Shown here: positions 49,439 through 62,175 of the stretch, one piece after another
How positions within the stretch are numbered: the first letter of the stretch is position 1
How the letters are laid out: each line of letters begins with the position of its first letter
Assembly: GCA_037013685.1 (NCBI GenBank)
Contig: CM072894.1
Location: forward strand, 31,613,029-31,677,028
DNA from: Acridotheres tristis
Lineage: Eukaryota; Chordata; Aves; Passeriformes; Sturnidae
DNA length: 64,000 nt
Direction of reading: 5' to 3'
Made by a program: the position numbers and the translations under genes
Notes under the pieces: generated by a model
Databases searched by the model: none
What the model was told of the DNA's origin: nothing
The model's input: only the letters and a program-made list of their open reading frames with translations

Positions 49439-52400
49439 GTAATAACTTTGAAACAGAAATAGGTTACATTTTTTATAGCTTAAGAAAAAAAGGTTAATAT
49501 TGATTTGAAAAATTCATACACAACCTTTTTTGTTTTTAGCATACTCAGTAAAAGAAAAGCATGTGTATGGGTCAGTTTTAAAAAAATGTGCAAGTAATAG
49601 GAATAATACTGACCAGTCACTTTGTTCTGGCAGGTAGAAATATCTAAACCTCAACATCATTTGATTATGTGTTTTTGTGTTGCAGAGAGATTGTTATGTT
49701 ACAAGTTTTAAGAATTTAATGACACAATCAATTTACCAAGCTGTCCTAGAGAAATAAACTCTAGCATAAAATTCAAGTACTGTAGAGACAGTTACATTTC
49801 TGCCATAGATGAGCAACGCTGTCAGGTTCAAAAGTGAATTGGCAGTGACTCTGGTTTTACACTGCATTTAAGAAAAGAATAGTTTTATTTGCCAGGGTGT
49901 GTGTGTGTGTGCTCTATTTCTACTGTCTCTGTTCTTTGCAAGGTTGCTCTTGTGCTTCATCAGAAAACTGAGGTGAAAATGTGCTTCCAGCTACATTATT
50001 CCATGGCAGTGAAACTGTTTAAATGGTTCAATTTTTATGCAGGTGAGTAAAGATTTCATATCATTATGCATCTGTCCTCTTGATTCTTTGGTTATGGCTC
50101 ACGTGGCCTAAAAGCTTGAGATGACAGCATTGTTGGTGGGCATTTGGAAAGGAAGGCTGCTACCTCCTACCCTTTTCAGCCAGTTACAGAAAATTGTCTT
50201 TCTAACTTCCTGTGGAATATCAATACAATTTGCACAAGACAGAAGAAAACAAAAACCTGAGCTAAATAGCAAAATAGAACACAAATACATGTGATGAAGT
50301 TCTACATGAGGGCTGCAGCACCCTCCCTTTTTAGAAAAGGACACTCTTAACACTTCTTACACTGTTTGTGCATGAATAACAGTTCAGGCAGAATGAGTAC
50401 ACAAGTCCTAATGCAACTTGACGCCCACTTGAAATTTTAAAGCGCCTTGTCTGTGATGCAAAGATTAATGAGGATTTAATCAGAAGCTTCTGAGAATATG
50501 GGGCACAACTGTAAAGCTACAAATGAGAGGTACTCACTAACATGTTACTGAAAAGAAAATCTGCTGGATACTTTGCAGTATTAGGGTTTTTTCTCTTTAT
50601 TTGTGAACAATTAATCAGGTAAATCTGTGCCCCTGAAGGCAGTAGTGTTCTGAAGAGCAATAAAACTATCCTCACGTGAGCATGCAGTTAATAAGAAATT
50701 GTAAGTGTTTTACATTTAAATATAAATGAACTAAAAAATAAGTCCCCTTGTTTAGTTAAACAGAGACAATAGCAGAATGAATTGTAGACCTTTCAGTGAG
50801 GAGTGATTAGCCCCCAGTCAGGAGGAATTCCTGTCTTTGCCAACACTAATGATATTACTTCGACTATTTCAAATTATTAAGAAGTCAAATCGTGGTTTAT
50901 TAACAAAAAAAATTAAAACCTGAAACATCGTTAAGAATAATCATTAATTTGGCTGCAGGTAGTTTGCTGCCTGTGTGTCTTCGAGGGTGTAGACTGAGGA
51001 CACTGTCTCACCAGAGGGGTGCGTTCTCTGTGTGGCAGAACTCGAGGATTTCAATTCTGCAACACTAACAATGTAACTCACCTTTCCTGAGGTGAACAGA
51101 CTGCACTGGGCTTTTAGATATAATTACTGCACAAAATAGGAACTTCAAATGAAGATATAATTCCTGTTGATAAAGTGATTCATAACACTGTAAGTGAGTA
51201 GATGGCAAACCTAATTAGGCTGTTTCATAATGATCACTTTCTGCATTTGCTGTTGCTTTATGGGTCACTGTTTGGGAGACAAAAGCAGCCGTGACCACCA
51301 TGTGATCCAGAACCTCCTAAACCATGCTCAGCTCTGCTCTGTGACCCACTGCTGCTCCATGAAGTGTGTCACTGTCAGGCACCAGAAGCACCAAATTAAC
51401 ACTTGATAAAGCTGACTTCCAAAAAAAGGCATTGCATAGGATCATCCAGCTGATGACCCCCTGCCGCAGCATCAATCCACAACTTCCATCTTGGTCCAAA
51501 TGTGATCCCAGCTGATCACCCAGAACTGCTGCTCACTTGTACTCCTTGTTCAGGATGTGACAGCAGAAGCTGGCAAAATGAGTATATGCAGTTTAAAAAG
51601 GAAAATATGGGATTGCAGTGATTATTTGGAAACAGTGGCAATGGGAAGTCAGGGGAAATAGTCTCAGGATCCTGATCTGGGACAATCGAGGTTATGCCTG
51701 TCCTCTTCCATGTTCCAGGATGGAAATATGTCCCTGTACATGTCACACCACATACCCCACTCACAATAAGCACAGTATAATGCAGATGTGGATTAAATAT
51801 GCTGTTTGACAACTATTTTATTTTTTATAAACTGCTTCATTAACTTCATCCATTTTAGCAGGAAAGTTAAATTAGAGGGTAAGTTAGAGGGAAAAAAACA
51901 TCCAAAGAACCCCTATTCTTACTATGACTTTTAAAAGGATTTTCTTTGACACATTTTTAATCTGCTGTAATATATTATGATGTATTACTTTTTCTATGGA
52001 CCACTGGTGGATAATCTTGTACTACTGCTGATACTGCTGATTTACATGACTGCAAACCATGCCAGTGTTTGTGTGACAATGTAAGGCAGGAGTCATTCGA
52101 CTCACTTTCAGCTGGTGGAATTAAGAAAATTCATGCATATCCCTACTGTTCAGACCTTGAGAACTATTAATTGCCTTAAGATTAAGCTTAGGAACAGAGC
52201 AGAACACTTAATCTTCTAAGAGGTCTAAATCTTATTTACCATTCAGCTACAAGCTCTTTATTTAAAAAAAATCTTCAGCAAGAGAAGCTTTTAATTGTAG
52301 AGATTTAACCCTTAACCAGATTCCTAGTTAGATTAAATGTGATCTAATAAGCTAATTGTTAAACAGCTGATGGTGTGTGCCAGATCTCTGTGGTCAGTTG

Positions 52401-53639
52401 CTTAAGGTAGTGCTTGTACCATGTGCACCCAGGTTTGTAGTGCTGTGCAAGGGTGACCTGTACATGAATCTCCTTTATGTAAGTGTCATATTCCCATTCA
52501 CATTGTTTTTGTGAGATGCTTTTTAACCCTAAGAGCAGGATATCCTTTAACACAACTGGGCAGGGCACCCTTTCTTTCATACTTAGCACTGACATGGTAT
52601 AATTGAATAAAGTGCTTCCTCATATCATTAGTGTCCTTGCAAACTGATCCTTCCTGCTTTGGATGTCGAGGGTATTTTCTTTTTTAAACACTGATGTTAG
52701 GAAGAACTGGCCTGGCATTTGATAGTTTTCTGTGATAAAATATAAGATAGCCAAGGTGGAGCTACCAGTGATGTTTTGGGATCATAAAAGTTGAAACAAC
52801 CCCCAGTGTATTCTTATAAAACATCTCTGCTCTGAGATCTGGAGAGTACATGTGGCATTAGGTCCCCTCCTGCAGTACCTGGGCAGAGTTTGCTAAAGAA
52901 TCATGTAACACTTTGCATCTCCTCTGGCCACTGGCCTTTTAAAAATAGAGATGTTCTTCCATGTGACTGTGTTGGAAAATACCCTAAAATACTGAGTTTG
53001 AAGGAAAATAAGAGCTTTACCAAACACAGAAAGCAAAAGAACTTGGTCTCATGGCCTATTGACACATCACTGACTTTCAGTGCTGGCTTTGGCTACCTCT
53101 GTACCCTGTCAGCAGCCAGAGCTGTGACCCTGCTGCTTTCCCCACCACTGCCAGTGTTTGAATTCACACAGAAATTCAGATCATTGCTGCAAGGGACTGA
53201 TCCTTAGTTCTAGGTGACTCAACTCCCATGCCTGTGATCCGAGCAGGTTGAGCGTGAACAGGAGCAAAGCTGCTGCATCCCACTGGCCCCAGGTGCAGCC
53301 TTTCTGCACTGGAGCTGATTCAGCTTGTAGAATATACAGTGACAAATTACTAAATGTCCCTTGTTTTTGAGAGGCATTAAAAATCAAATAGGAGCAGGTG
53401 AGACCACTGCACTCTGAAAGCAGCACTTCCTTTTCTTCCCTGAACACTGATAATAGCAATTGACTTGAGGGTGATAGCAACCATCTCCTCTGAAAATAAA
53501 CGTGAAGCATTTTCTATTCATCTTGCTGTAATAACTAAAGGAAGCCGTTTTTTCAGAGTGTGTAAAAACCAGATGCAATTATTGCTTCCTTCCTAACACT
53601 GACCCAGCAGCCTACAATTGGTCCCTGAAGAATCACAGG
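49439..53639. other. AT-rich noncoding sequence
   Basis: No gene is recognised. A (GT)7 run lies at 49897-49911. GTGAGTAAAG at 50042 resembles a splice donor but has no convincing exon before it. The 105-codon plus frame at 52890-53207 and the 109-codon minus frame at 53181-53510 resemble nothing known. Confidence 0.6.
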
Positions 53640-54450
53640 CAGGTTGAAAACATCAGCTGAACGCACCATCCCCACAGGCGGCTCCCGGGGACATGGAGCA
53701 CCAGGAAGATGCTGTCCCCGTGGACATGGGTCACAGGGACATGGAGCACCAGGAGGATCGCATCCCCATGGACATGGCTCACAGGTGCACGGAGCACAGG
53801 AACGACACGTGTTTGGGGCAGCTCGCTGCCGTTTAGATTTTTATTTCAAACTCCTAGTAAAAGATGATGAAGAACGTGCTCTCCTGTCTCTGGTTCCATT
53901 CTCCAGAGCGGGAAGTTACAGCCCGAGAGCGGGTGGGAGCTCAGGCACGAGACTTTTGGAACTTGTCCAGCTCACAGGAGCTCTCCTGAGCTTTTCGGGA
54001 TCCCTGAGCTGCCGGTGCCGCCGAGCAGCCCCTCCCGGCCGGTTGGGTCTGCGGAGGAGCGGGGGAAGCGAGGCCGGGAAGCGGCTCCGGCAGAGCCGGG
54101 AGCGGGCGCGGCGCGCCGGCCGCCGCCGGAGGGCAGCCTGGTGTATCCAAACCCCAAAACCTCCTCGGTTTAAAAATCAGCCCGGTCTCCAGAGGTGAAC
54201 GGCTCCACGGAAAATGCTTCCATGGAAATACTTGTTCCAAATCTTAAAGCCCGCCCGTGTTTTCGCAGACAAACGCGAGGCCAGCATGGGAACATTAACA
54301 GGTGCCCGCCCATACAGCCAGAGAGCGGCTCACGCGTATCATTCCAGGGAAAATGCACATTTTTATTCCTTCCATTTTCCTCAGAGGAGCAGGGAATTGC
54401 GGGTGAGAGGAAAGCTTTACAACAATTTGATGGGTGAAGGTAAGGATATT
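53640..54450. promoter_or_regulatory. Strong CpG island, probable promoter of an unidentified transcript
   Basis: This is the densest CpG cluster in the window, with roughly 50 CpGs by eye. The core at about 54000-54140 is extremely GC-rich (CGCGGCGCGCCGG and similar). It is far above the background and typical of a vertebrate promoter island. Long frames on both strands (184 codons plus, 99 codons minus) follow from the lack of stops in GC-rich DNA and show no domain; the plus frame has Arg/Gly/Ser-rich composition. GAAG/GTAAGG near 54439 resembles a plus-strand splice donor, so a plus-strand first exon is conceivable but unproven. Confidence 0.6.
53688..53812. repeat. 48-50 bp minisatellite, about 2.5 copies
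   Basis: GGACATGGAGCACCAGGA recurs with a 48-bp period (ACATGGAGCACC at 53691 and 53739). A third, diverged copy, GCACGGAGCACAGG, begins near 53788. Each unit also carries CCCC(G/A)TGGACATGG. It makes the His/Gly-rich start of the overlapping frame, which I regard as non-coding. Confidence 0.9.
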
Positions 54451-54564
54451 AACGTCTTTGAAATGGTTCTTAGTGTCCCTACTGACTTTGGGCAGCTGGT
54501 TCATTACAGAGCCTGGACAGCTTGGCTCCTGAAACGCACCTGGGTCTGCACAAAGCTGAACTTC

Positions 54565-54868
54565 TGAAGTTTGGGGTAAAACAGTAGGTTCAAGGGGGGA
54601 ATTTGTGGAAAGCGGTTCAGGAAGGCTGTACCTTCCTTGTACCTCAGTCAATTGGGAAAGGAAGAGGGTAACAGGCTGCCGGGAGTTTGGGATAAAAGGA
54701 GGCTGCTGCGCCCTCCGAGAGCTCGAGAGAGAAAACACATCCTGGCGTGTGTGCCAGTGGACTCTCTCTCTTTATTCGAATAAAGTTGCAGGACTCCTCT
54801 GTCTCCTTTTCGGACGTGAACCTCTGGCGTTTGTGGATTTTCCTGGCACGGGCCGGGCCCTGTTACAG
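54565..54868 (+). mobile_element. Probable solo LTR of an avian endogenous retrovirus
   Basis: The signal order fits an LTR read on the plus strand. A U3-like stretch is followed by a TATA-like ATAAAAG at 54692-54698. After an R-like interval of about 80 bp, AATAAA lies at 54779-54784, followed by a T- and CT-rich U5-like segment. From memory the style (GGATAAAAGGAGGCTG, GAGAGAAAACACATC) resembles songbird ERV LTRs. No gag, pol or env coding is seen on either side, so it would be a solo LTR. Both ends are uncertain: TG at 54565 and CA near 54848 or 54867 are guesses, and I found no clear target duplication. Confidence 0.55.
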
Positions 54869-57800
54869 GATGTGCAGACACACGGCTACGTCCCCCAGGT
54901 GTGCACAGGGAGGACAGGAGCGCTGCCACTCAAAGGCTGTGACAGAAAATCAGGTGCAATGCTGAAACGGAAGGGAAAACAGTGAAAGAAAAACTCACCA
55001 CTCCCCCTCCCCGGTGTTTGGCATTACACGTTTGGCTGTAATGGCAGATACATTAACCCTAAATTACATGGAAATGTCAAAGCAAATACCCCATGAAAGC
55101 ATCTAAAAGCATGTTTATTCCCTGACACTCTATTGCCTTTGAACTGTTATCCTATGTCTGTGTAGCTATAGATGTAAGAGAGAATTTCACAAAATAGGCA
55201 GGGGAAGGTAAAAAACACTTCAGAGTAGCAAACATCTCTTTTAAGAAAAAATTACTACCTTGTAGTAGGGAAAGCTCTTATTTAGATTTTGGTGTTTGAA
55301 GCATTTCTTGGTCTGACCACCACCAGAGGAAAAAAAAAAACAACAACAGTTTTTTGAGTCTCAGGCTTTGCAAACAGCCAGTGTTGCCACCTCCCTGTGT
55401 GGGTTTCAGAATTCCTCTGGTCTGGAGGGTGCTGGTGCAGGTCAGAGATGGCACAGGTGCCACTTCTGCAGCTCATGCTGTACCACAGAGCTGAGAGAGG
55501 AGGGAAATCTTTTTGTACTGCATGAAAACAGCAGCTGATCAAATCATCCACCTATGAATTGCTTTAGGAGAAAACTATTCATGTGGTGACTCCATTGAAA
55601 ACAGCAAAGGAAGTTGGCTTCATTAGCATTCAGGAAGGTGTCAAAGGATGACCTGTGAAAATGCTTTATGACACCCCTTATGTGTGTTTTTGTCTGATCC
55701 GTACTTACTTTGTAGAGAATTCAGCTTTAAAAAGTAGTTACAAATGTGCATGCTTTCATGGTGCCTGTAATTGGAAGACTAAAATAAGAACCTATAATGT
55801 ATTCAAGGATACAGTATTCAACAGGGATAGAATAGCCTCTTAATATATTTTGTGCAAATTTAGATCTGGATTAGGTTTAGGAGCAGAGCAGTAAGGTTTG
55901 AGGATGAATATAAAGGCTGGGGGTTACCATGGATGAAGTGTAATTCTCACATGGTCTTCTCACAAGACTTAGGTCATAAATGTTACAAGCCTTGTGAAGC
56001 CTAGGGTGTGCAGAAGAAGGATGTACTTCTATTTATGCTGGAAAATATATTTTCCTATTTGGGATCCAACCTAGAACTAATATCCCAGGTATCAATTTGC
56101 ATGCAAAATCCCTTAACTTTTGTTGTTATGGTTTCCTAAGTTCTTCTATAATTTATCAGTAGCCATCTACACTATAACACCTCATACATTTTCCATGACG
56201 TCTAAAAAGCTAAATTTCCCAGTAGTTTAAATTATTTTCTGTTCCAAACAAAGGTAAAAGATTTTTTCCTATTGTCTGTCATTAGATTCCATACAAAGCC
56301 TTGTTATCTAGCTGGAGTATGCAAGTGAAGTTTGTGATTGCTTCTCATGCTGCAAGTCTTTTTGTGGTTGCAGGTGTTCTGTGGAGTTAAAAAATAAGAC
56401 TCAGCTATAAGATGTTCTGTAAACAAGACGAATTTAAAAATTTCAGTATCAAAATAGTTCAGTGTCACCATCAGATGAAGAGTAACTTCCCATGCTCACA
56501 GCTACAGGGACTTGGCAAAGGGACTACACTTCTCATATTCTACAAGCCAACCCAAAAGCCAGATGGAAAGGCAGGAGGAGGTCTGAAAACTCCTGGATGA
56601 CAAACAGTCGTGTCACAAACACCCTTCCAATGCATTTTAAAATGAAAGTCTGGACATGGCTAAGCAGCATCAAAAGCTACAGTCTCAAGCTGGGATTCTC
56701 CCAAGTGATGCCTTGTAGCCACAGTAGTTCCTAGCTGCAGACATAGAAGTCAAGGTGATGCTTGGAGCTGAACTCGTGGAAGCAAAGTCCAAGTAGCATC
56801 TGAAAATATTCACTCTAATTATAGAATCTGGATGTAACACAAAATTGCATAATTAATCTTGGATAAAGGCAAAGCTATATAAATTGCTGCACTAGTGGGC
56901 CTTTAGATTAACAGGACAAGAGGTTCTCTCTGACAGACTGCAGGGCAAGGATCTCTCCTTGTCATCTGTTCCCTCTCTGATGATGGATTTGGCTAATTCT
57001 CATTGGGTCTATCCAGTCTGAAGTGTATTCCAGTTCTTATTTTGTGTAGAAGGGGTAGAGATTTACCAGATATTTGGTTGCTGAATTTAGCTGGAAGATA
57101 CAGACAGCTGTAGCTTAAGAGTCTTCCTGAGAAACCTTTGGAAAAAGCCATACTCTGGGCAGGGGGTTCCTACATGTACAATATGGGAATTTGGCACACC
57201 ACAAAGCCTGGGAGCTGCTGGGGTGTCTCACCCTTAGTGCTGCCCCTGTGTGACACTTTCCCCTCCTGTCTCCCATATTTCCATTCTGTTACTGGTATTT
57301 TCTCCAAGAGGCCACGGAAGCAAATCCACAGGGAGCCCCATCAGACTTCCTCTTGCTGGGCTGGAGAGGGTCAGGGTGTGCACAGTGTGCTGGGATTTGG
57401 AAAGCTGGGAGGAAGACACAGGCTGTGCTCCTTCCCAGCCTCTTCAGGTGTCTGGCATCTGTCATCAGGAAAGGGAATTTACAGCTGGGTGAATAAATAA
57501 AATGTGAAGATCTGCCACACAGTCAGCATTTGTGGGATTCTGGCCTCCTGAGTGTCCCTCTGATCATTTGGATTGGGATATTTGCTTTGTAGCCATCAAA
57601 CAGGCTTGGGCTGGGACGAACAGAGAAATCAAGCAGCCTCTGCTTTTGCTTGCATGAAGTGCTGGGATTGGCTTAATACACTCCTTTGCTTAGGAAGAGA
57701 CTTACTGCTAAGTTTAAATTCAGAAAACATACCTACCTGTAAATCCCTTCTCCTCCCAGTGGAGCTGAGAAAACAGCAAAAGACCAACTGAAGTAAAGTT

Positions 57801-60800
57801 TAATTTGACAAAAGTAGGGAAAATAGCTATTATTTATTCATTAGCTTAAGCGGGGAATAACAGCACAGCACTAAAAATGTGTATGACAGGAATAATTCAG
57901 TGATTCCCATACAGAGCCACAAAATCTTGATGTAGGCAAAAAGACTGGTTTGATATGACACTGATGTAGACAGGTAATTCCAAACAGTTGGTGTGTATTA
58001 TCTTAAATGCCATTAAAGTAATCAGTTGTGAAGGTACTACAGACTTAAATTTTCAAATATCCCTGGATGACTTGAATATAATGCCATGGATCTGAAGTGA
58101 AATCTTCCTTTAATGGATTTAAATCCATTGCACAATATTTGAAGACTTGAAAAAGAATAATTTTCAAGATTTTGACAGACAAAATGTGAGTTCTTTTAGG
58201 CTTAGTGGTAAGTATTAATAATACAGCTGAATGAATGACTTCCTTTTACTTTTCTGTGATTTATATATAAAAGAGAAATTTCACAATAAGTTTGTGTCTT
58301 CAGCCTGTATCTTTGATTTCCTAAGTACAAAACATAAACACTATTCCAAAGACCTTTTCTATTTCTTTTAAAATGTCACATGTAATTATTTGACTGCAAA
58401 TGTGGATTCTTAATGTCTAAAGAGGAAACGTAAAGAAAGAGATTAACTGAAAGAAATTCCTTTTTAAAAAGTGTGGGTCAGTTTAGAATGCGAATTGTTT
58501 CAAATGTATCAGTTGAACGATTCAATAAGGGAGTGATTTTTGGATGCCTTGGGTTTGCACAGCATTACAATGTGTATCGTTCTCCCCATGCTTTGTTATT
58601 CACTGCAGACTCAGTGAGACATATCCTTACTACAAGTCCTCTGTACAGATGTGTTTTTAAACCTGCATATAATCTCCTTCATTAAAAATATTTGATTTGA
58701 TATTAAAAAAATGCTCTTTTCCTGATCCTCACAGCACTAAGGAGGCAAGCCTTCATTGACAAGCTTTATTAAATCCAGACTCTTCCTATTTTTAGAATGG
58801 TACAACTGAAGAAATACATTCTTGTGTGCATTATTTTGAGGTTCACTAATTCCTTCAATCTGGAAATACTGGCATTAATATACAAACATCCATGCATATT
58901 GCACAGTGGCTTTACAATGGGGAGAGGCACACACATGAAGTAGAAAACAAACACACTAGGAATTACCTCCTGGGATTACTCGAGAGAAAAGGCATTGATA
59001 ACCAACAGAGGGTGTTTCAGCCTGATAATGAGCAGATGTAGCTGGCAATCTTTCCTACCTTACTCTTTAAAAAAATCATTATATGAGTAAAGCCTAATTT
59101 CTGATGTGCCTTTGGTGAGTTGGTTGTGAAACATGCACAAAAGAAAGCAGTCCATGCTGCACCATTCATTAGGCTTCTTTAATGGTTATTTATGTGTATG
59201 TCAGAAATGTGTGGTGCTGGTGAGAATGGAATACATGAACAGCTGTAAAGGCAAAACAGTATTTTGGAAGTTGTGCTGTTCGTTCCTGCTCATTACCCTC
59301 AGGTATAGATATTGTCTGGGTGCCCATTTTGAGGACTTGATAGAAAAAAATTGCAAGTGACTATTTTTTTTTTGCAATGCCTTGATATTATTTTCTTCAT
59401 TTGAATTTAAAGACGGTTCTTGATTTTGTCACATGTACCTGCCTCAAGTATTGGTATTTCCTCACATGATGAGTCAAAGATTTGATATAATTATTTAAGT
59501 TCAAATTATGCTGTGTTTTGTTTAATCTCCTTTTATATCTGGGGAGCTCAGAAGATCCAGGCATTGTGAAAACATTTATCTGAGACTTAATCTTTTTATT
59601 TGATCCACAATGCTTCATATGAAAACAGCTCAAGGACTTTCAAGAAGAACGAAAAATCACAATGGATCATTTCAATAGTCAAATTGAAAAAGATCTGATT
59701 TTGATGTTGTGATTCTTTGGAAATCAAAATACTTAGGTGTAGGGATTTACTATTTTGTATTCCTGTTTAATTATTCAGCCACATTGATATAATTTAAAAA
59801 ATATGGTGCAGAAAGGTTTTGAGATTTCACTAGTGAAGCCATTAACCTGACATGCACTGAGCAAGCCTGGAGCTTAGCTGGAGTGCCAGACCAGAAACGT
59901 GGAAAAGAGTCCAAAAATGTGGTGTTTTAAGTGGGGAGCCATGGTTCTTCAAGCACTTAAGGAATTATATGCAAAAATATCTTGTTCAACTATCCTTGTG
60001 CCTGGTGACATATTTATGTTCTCAGAGATTTTTTAATTCAAAAGATGAAACTTTTGGAATTCCAGTTTTGGAGTAAAGATTTTCCTTTTCTGATTTTTTT
60101 TCTTCAAGAAAGGTTGCTTGTAAGATTGTGCTGCAGAGGGCTATCAGTATCCATTTACAATTGCATTAATTCATTTGCAACCAAAGCAAATTAATAAATG
60201 TAGCATATGTGGATGGTCATTGGAAAGAAATATTCCCTGACACCAAAAAGGAAGTAATGAGATTAATTGCTTATACTTGAGCAAGATCCAAGACAGTTTT
60301 AGGGAAATTGAGAAGGTCTCAGAAGATATTAATCAGAAAAATATCAATAATGCTTAAACACTAGCAAAAGCAGGATAGTGTCAAAAATACACAATATTTT
60401 ATATACACTGGCAATACTTAATTTTATTTCTAAATTCCAGTCAGGCTGAGCTTCAAAAAAGGGATAAGTCAGAAATATCAAATACTATGAAAACAAATTT
60501 AACATCCTACCAGTTTTTGCTTCTTATTCCTAAAGTGTGCATGGGAGAAAACTAAGAGATCTGTGGCTTAGAAAAGCTGTTTCCAAAAGAACTTTAAGCT
60601 CGTAAGAGTTAAGAAGAGACTCAGTGTCACAGTCTGAGAAACCCAGACTCAGTAGAGCCTGTGAAAGTCAACGCATGAACTGTGCCATGAAATGTTCTTA
60701 GTGCCATCAATAAAGAGACTTTGGGCTATCTGCACATGGACAGGAGAGAGAAAGACAAAATGGTGAATTTGTATTTCTTATCCCCTCTAGGCAACTGTGA

Positions 60801-62029
60801 TAAAGTCAAGTCATATTTGTAGCTTCAAGCAAGACGAACAGGACTTTGATAATTCTGAATCATCTATGATTCAGAGTTTTGGACTTGTATTTATACAAGT
60901 GTTAAGGTGTAAAATTCATATGGTTTTGTACTGATGGAAGGGATGTACCACATACATGCAAACACACAAGCTTAAATAGGTAAATGACTGCATTCCAGCA
61001 CTGCAGTTGCAATTACAGGATCTTACACCTACATACTGCTTTTCATCAGTGAAGAAATGTCCAAATATGAATAAACCTCCTTATACTGTGCTCCTTTCCA
61101 AAGTGATATAGATTGGTATATGAAATGCACGAGCATGTTCAGTGAGAGAGTGATAGAAAATTTCTTGATGTTTTTGCATCTGAAATGGATGAATTCTGTC
61201 TCTCTGTTTTTCTTCAAAAAATATTCTGACATCAAGGCTGGATAGCATAGCAGCACAAATGCCATTATCATGTTGATTGAGGTAAAGGGCAGAAGTGTTG
61301 GTCATGGCAATGCAACAGAGAAGAGAAATTTCTTACAGCAAAACTCAAGCTTAAATCAATTTAAATAAAAAACCCTGTACTATCCAGGGAAAGGCACTTT
61401 CACAAAATCTGGGAACTGATAGTAAAGATCAGCGTAGGGAGAAAAAAATGTGAAGGGAGAGAGAATAAATCAGCAGAAAAGAGAAAACTGCCCTGGAAAA
61501 AAATCCAAGTAGAGCAGAGAAGAAACATAAAAAGCAAATACACTCCTTTGTTTCAGACTTAGCAAAGCTGCAGTGTGGATTGCAGCTTGAAGTTAAAAAA
61601 CCCCTCAAGTTGCTCGGGTCAGAAACCCCCTGAACACAGCTTCAACCCTCTCTTGCCAGCACGTATCATTGGTTTTATCTGGACTGCTACAGCCTTTTCT
61701 TTCCTGGCCTTTCAGGACCCTTTATGGTCCATACCAAAGAGCTCCATTCTGTATTTTTCTTCCTCACACCGTGCTTGTCTCTGCTTTGCACTGGCTCTGA
61801 TAATTCCTTTAGCATCTGTTCATATCTACAGTGCTGCTCCAGATCTCCCTGTCAAGATTCTTCTTTTGTACGATCCTGGTCTCTATATTAACCTTTCTCT
61901 TTTCTTTGCTTTTTCTTGTGTTCTGTTAGCACCCCTTTTCCATAAAATGCATTTGTAGTGTCCTGCCCTGCTCTTCACACAGTCCTTGTGCTGGACTTCA
62001 TGTGACTTTCGTTCAGCCCATTGGTTTTT
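54869..62029. other. AT-rich noncoding sequence
   Basis: No gene is recognised in about 7 kb. The CpG-containing sequence fades out by about 54960. At 56095-56107 the palindromic octamer pair ATTTGCATGCAAA recurs. A more GC-rich section at 57190-57490 has no CpG excess. The 127-codon plus frame at 61575-61958 is hydrophobic, with no recognisable family and no splice or initiation evidence. Confidence 0.55.
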
Positions 62030-62175
62030 TTTGGAGACTCTTGACAAAGCACTTTACCTCCCTTTACTTCAAATTTCACAGCTGTAATATGGTGATGATA
62101 TTGTTGACTTCCCTTGTAAAATGTTTTTAAATCTACCAGTGAAGCTCTGCATAATGGGTGAATATTATTTCTATT
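62030..62175 (+). repeat. Diverged MIR (CORE-SINE) relic, plus orientation
   Basis: In consensus order: GACTCTTGACAAAGCACTTT then ACCTCCCTTTACTTCAAATT, matching the 'GACCTTGGGCAAGTCACTTAACCTCTCTG..CCTCAGTTT' region. Next come CACAGCTGTAATATGGTGAT, matching 'CTCATCTGTAAAATGGGGAT', and AAGCTCTGCATAATGGGTGA, where the LINE-derived tail begins. It is more diverged than the 22.2-kb copy. Confidence 0.6.

Noticed and set aside
53644..54198. 184-codon Arg/Gly-rich plus frame
   Set aside because: It runs through a minisatellite and a GC-rich CpG island where stops are rare. No domain or other coding sign was found.
61575..61958. 127-codon hydrophobic plus frame
   Set aside because: T-rich DNA read in this frame gives Phe/Leu runs that mimic membrane segments. 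No family match, promoter or splice signals support it.
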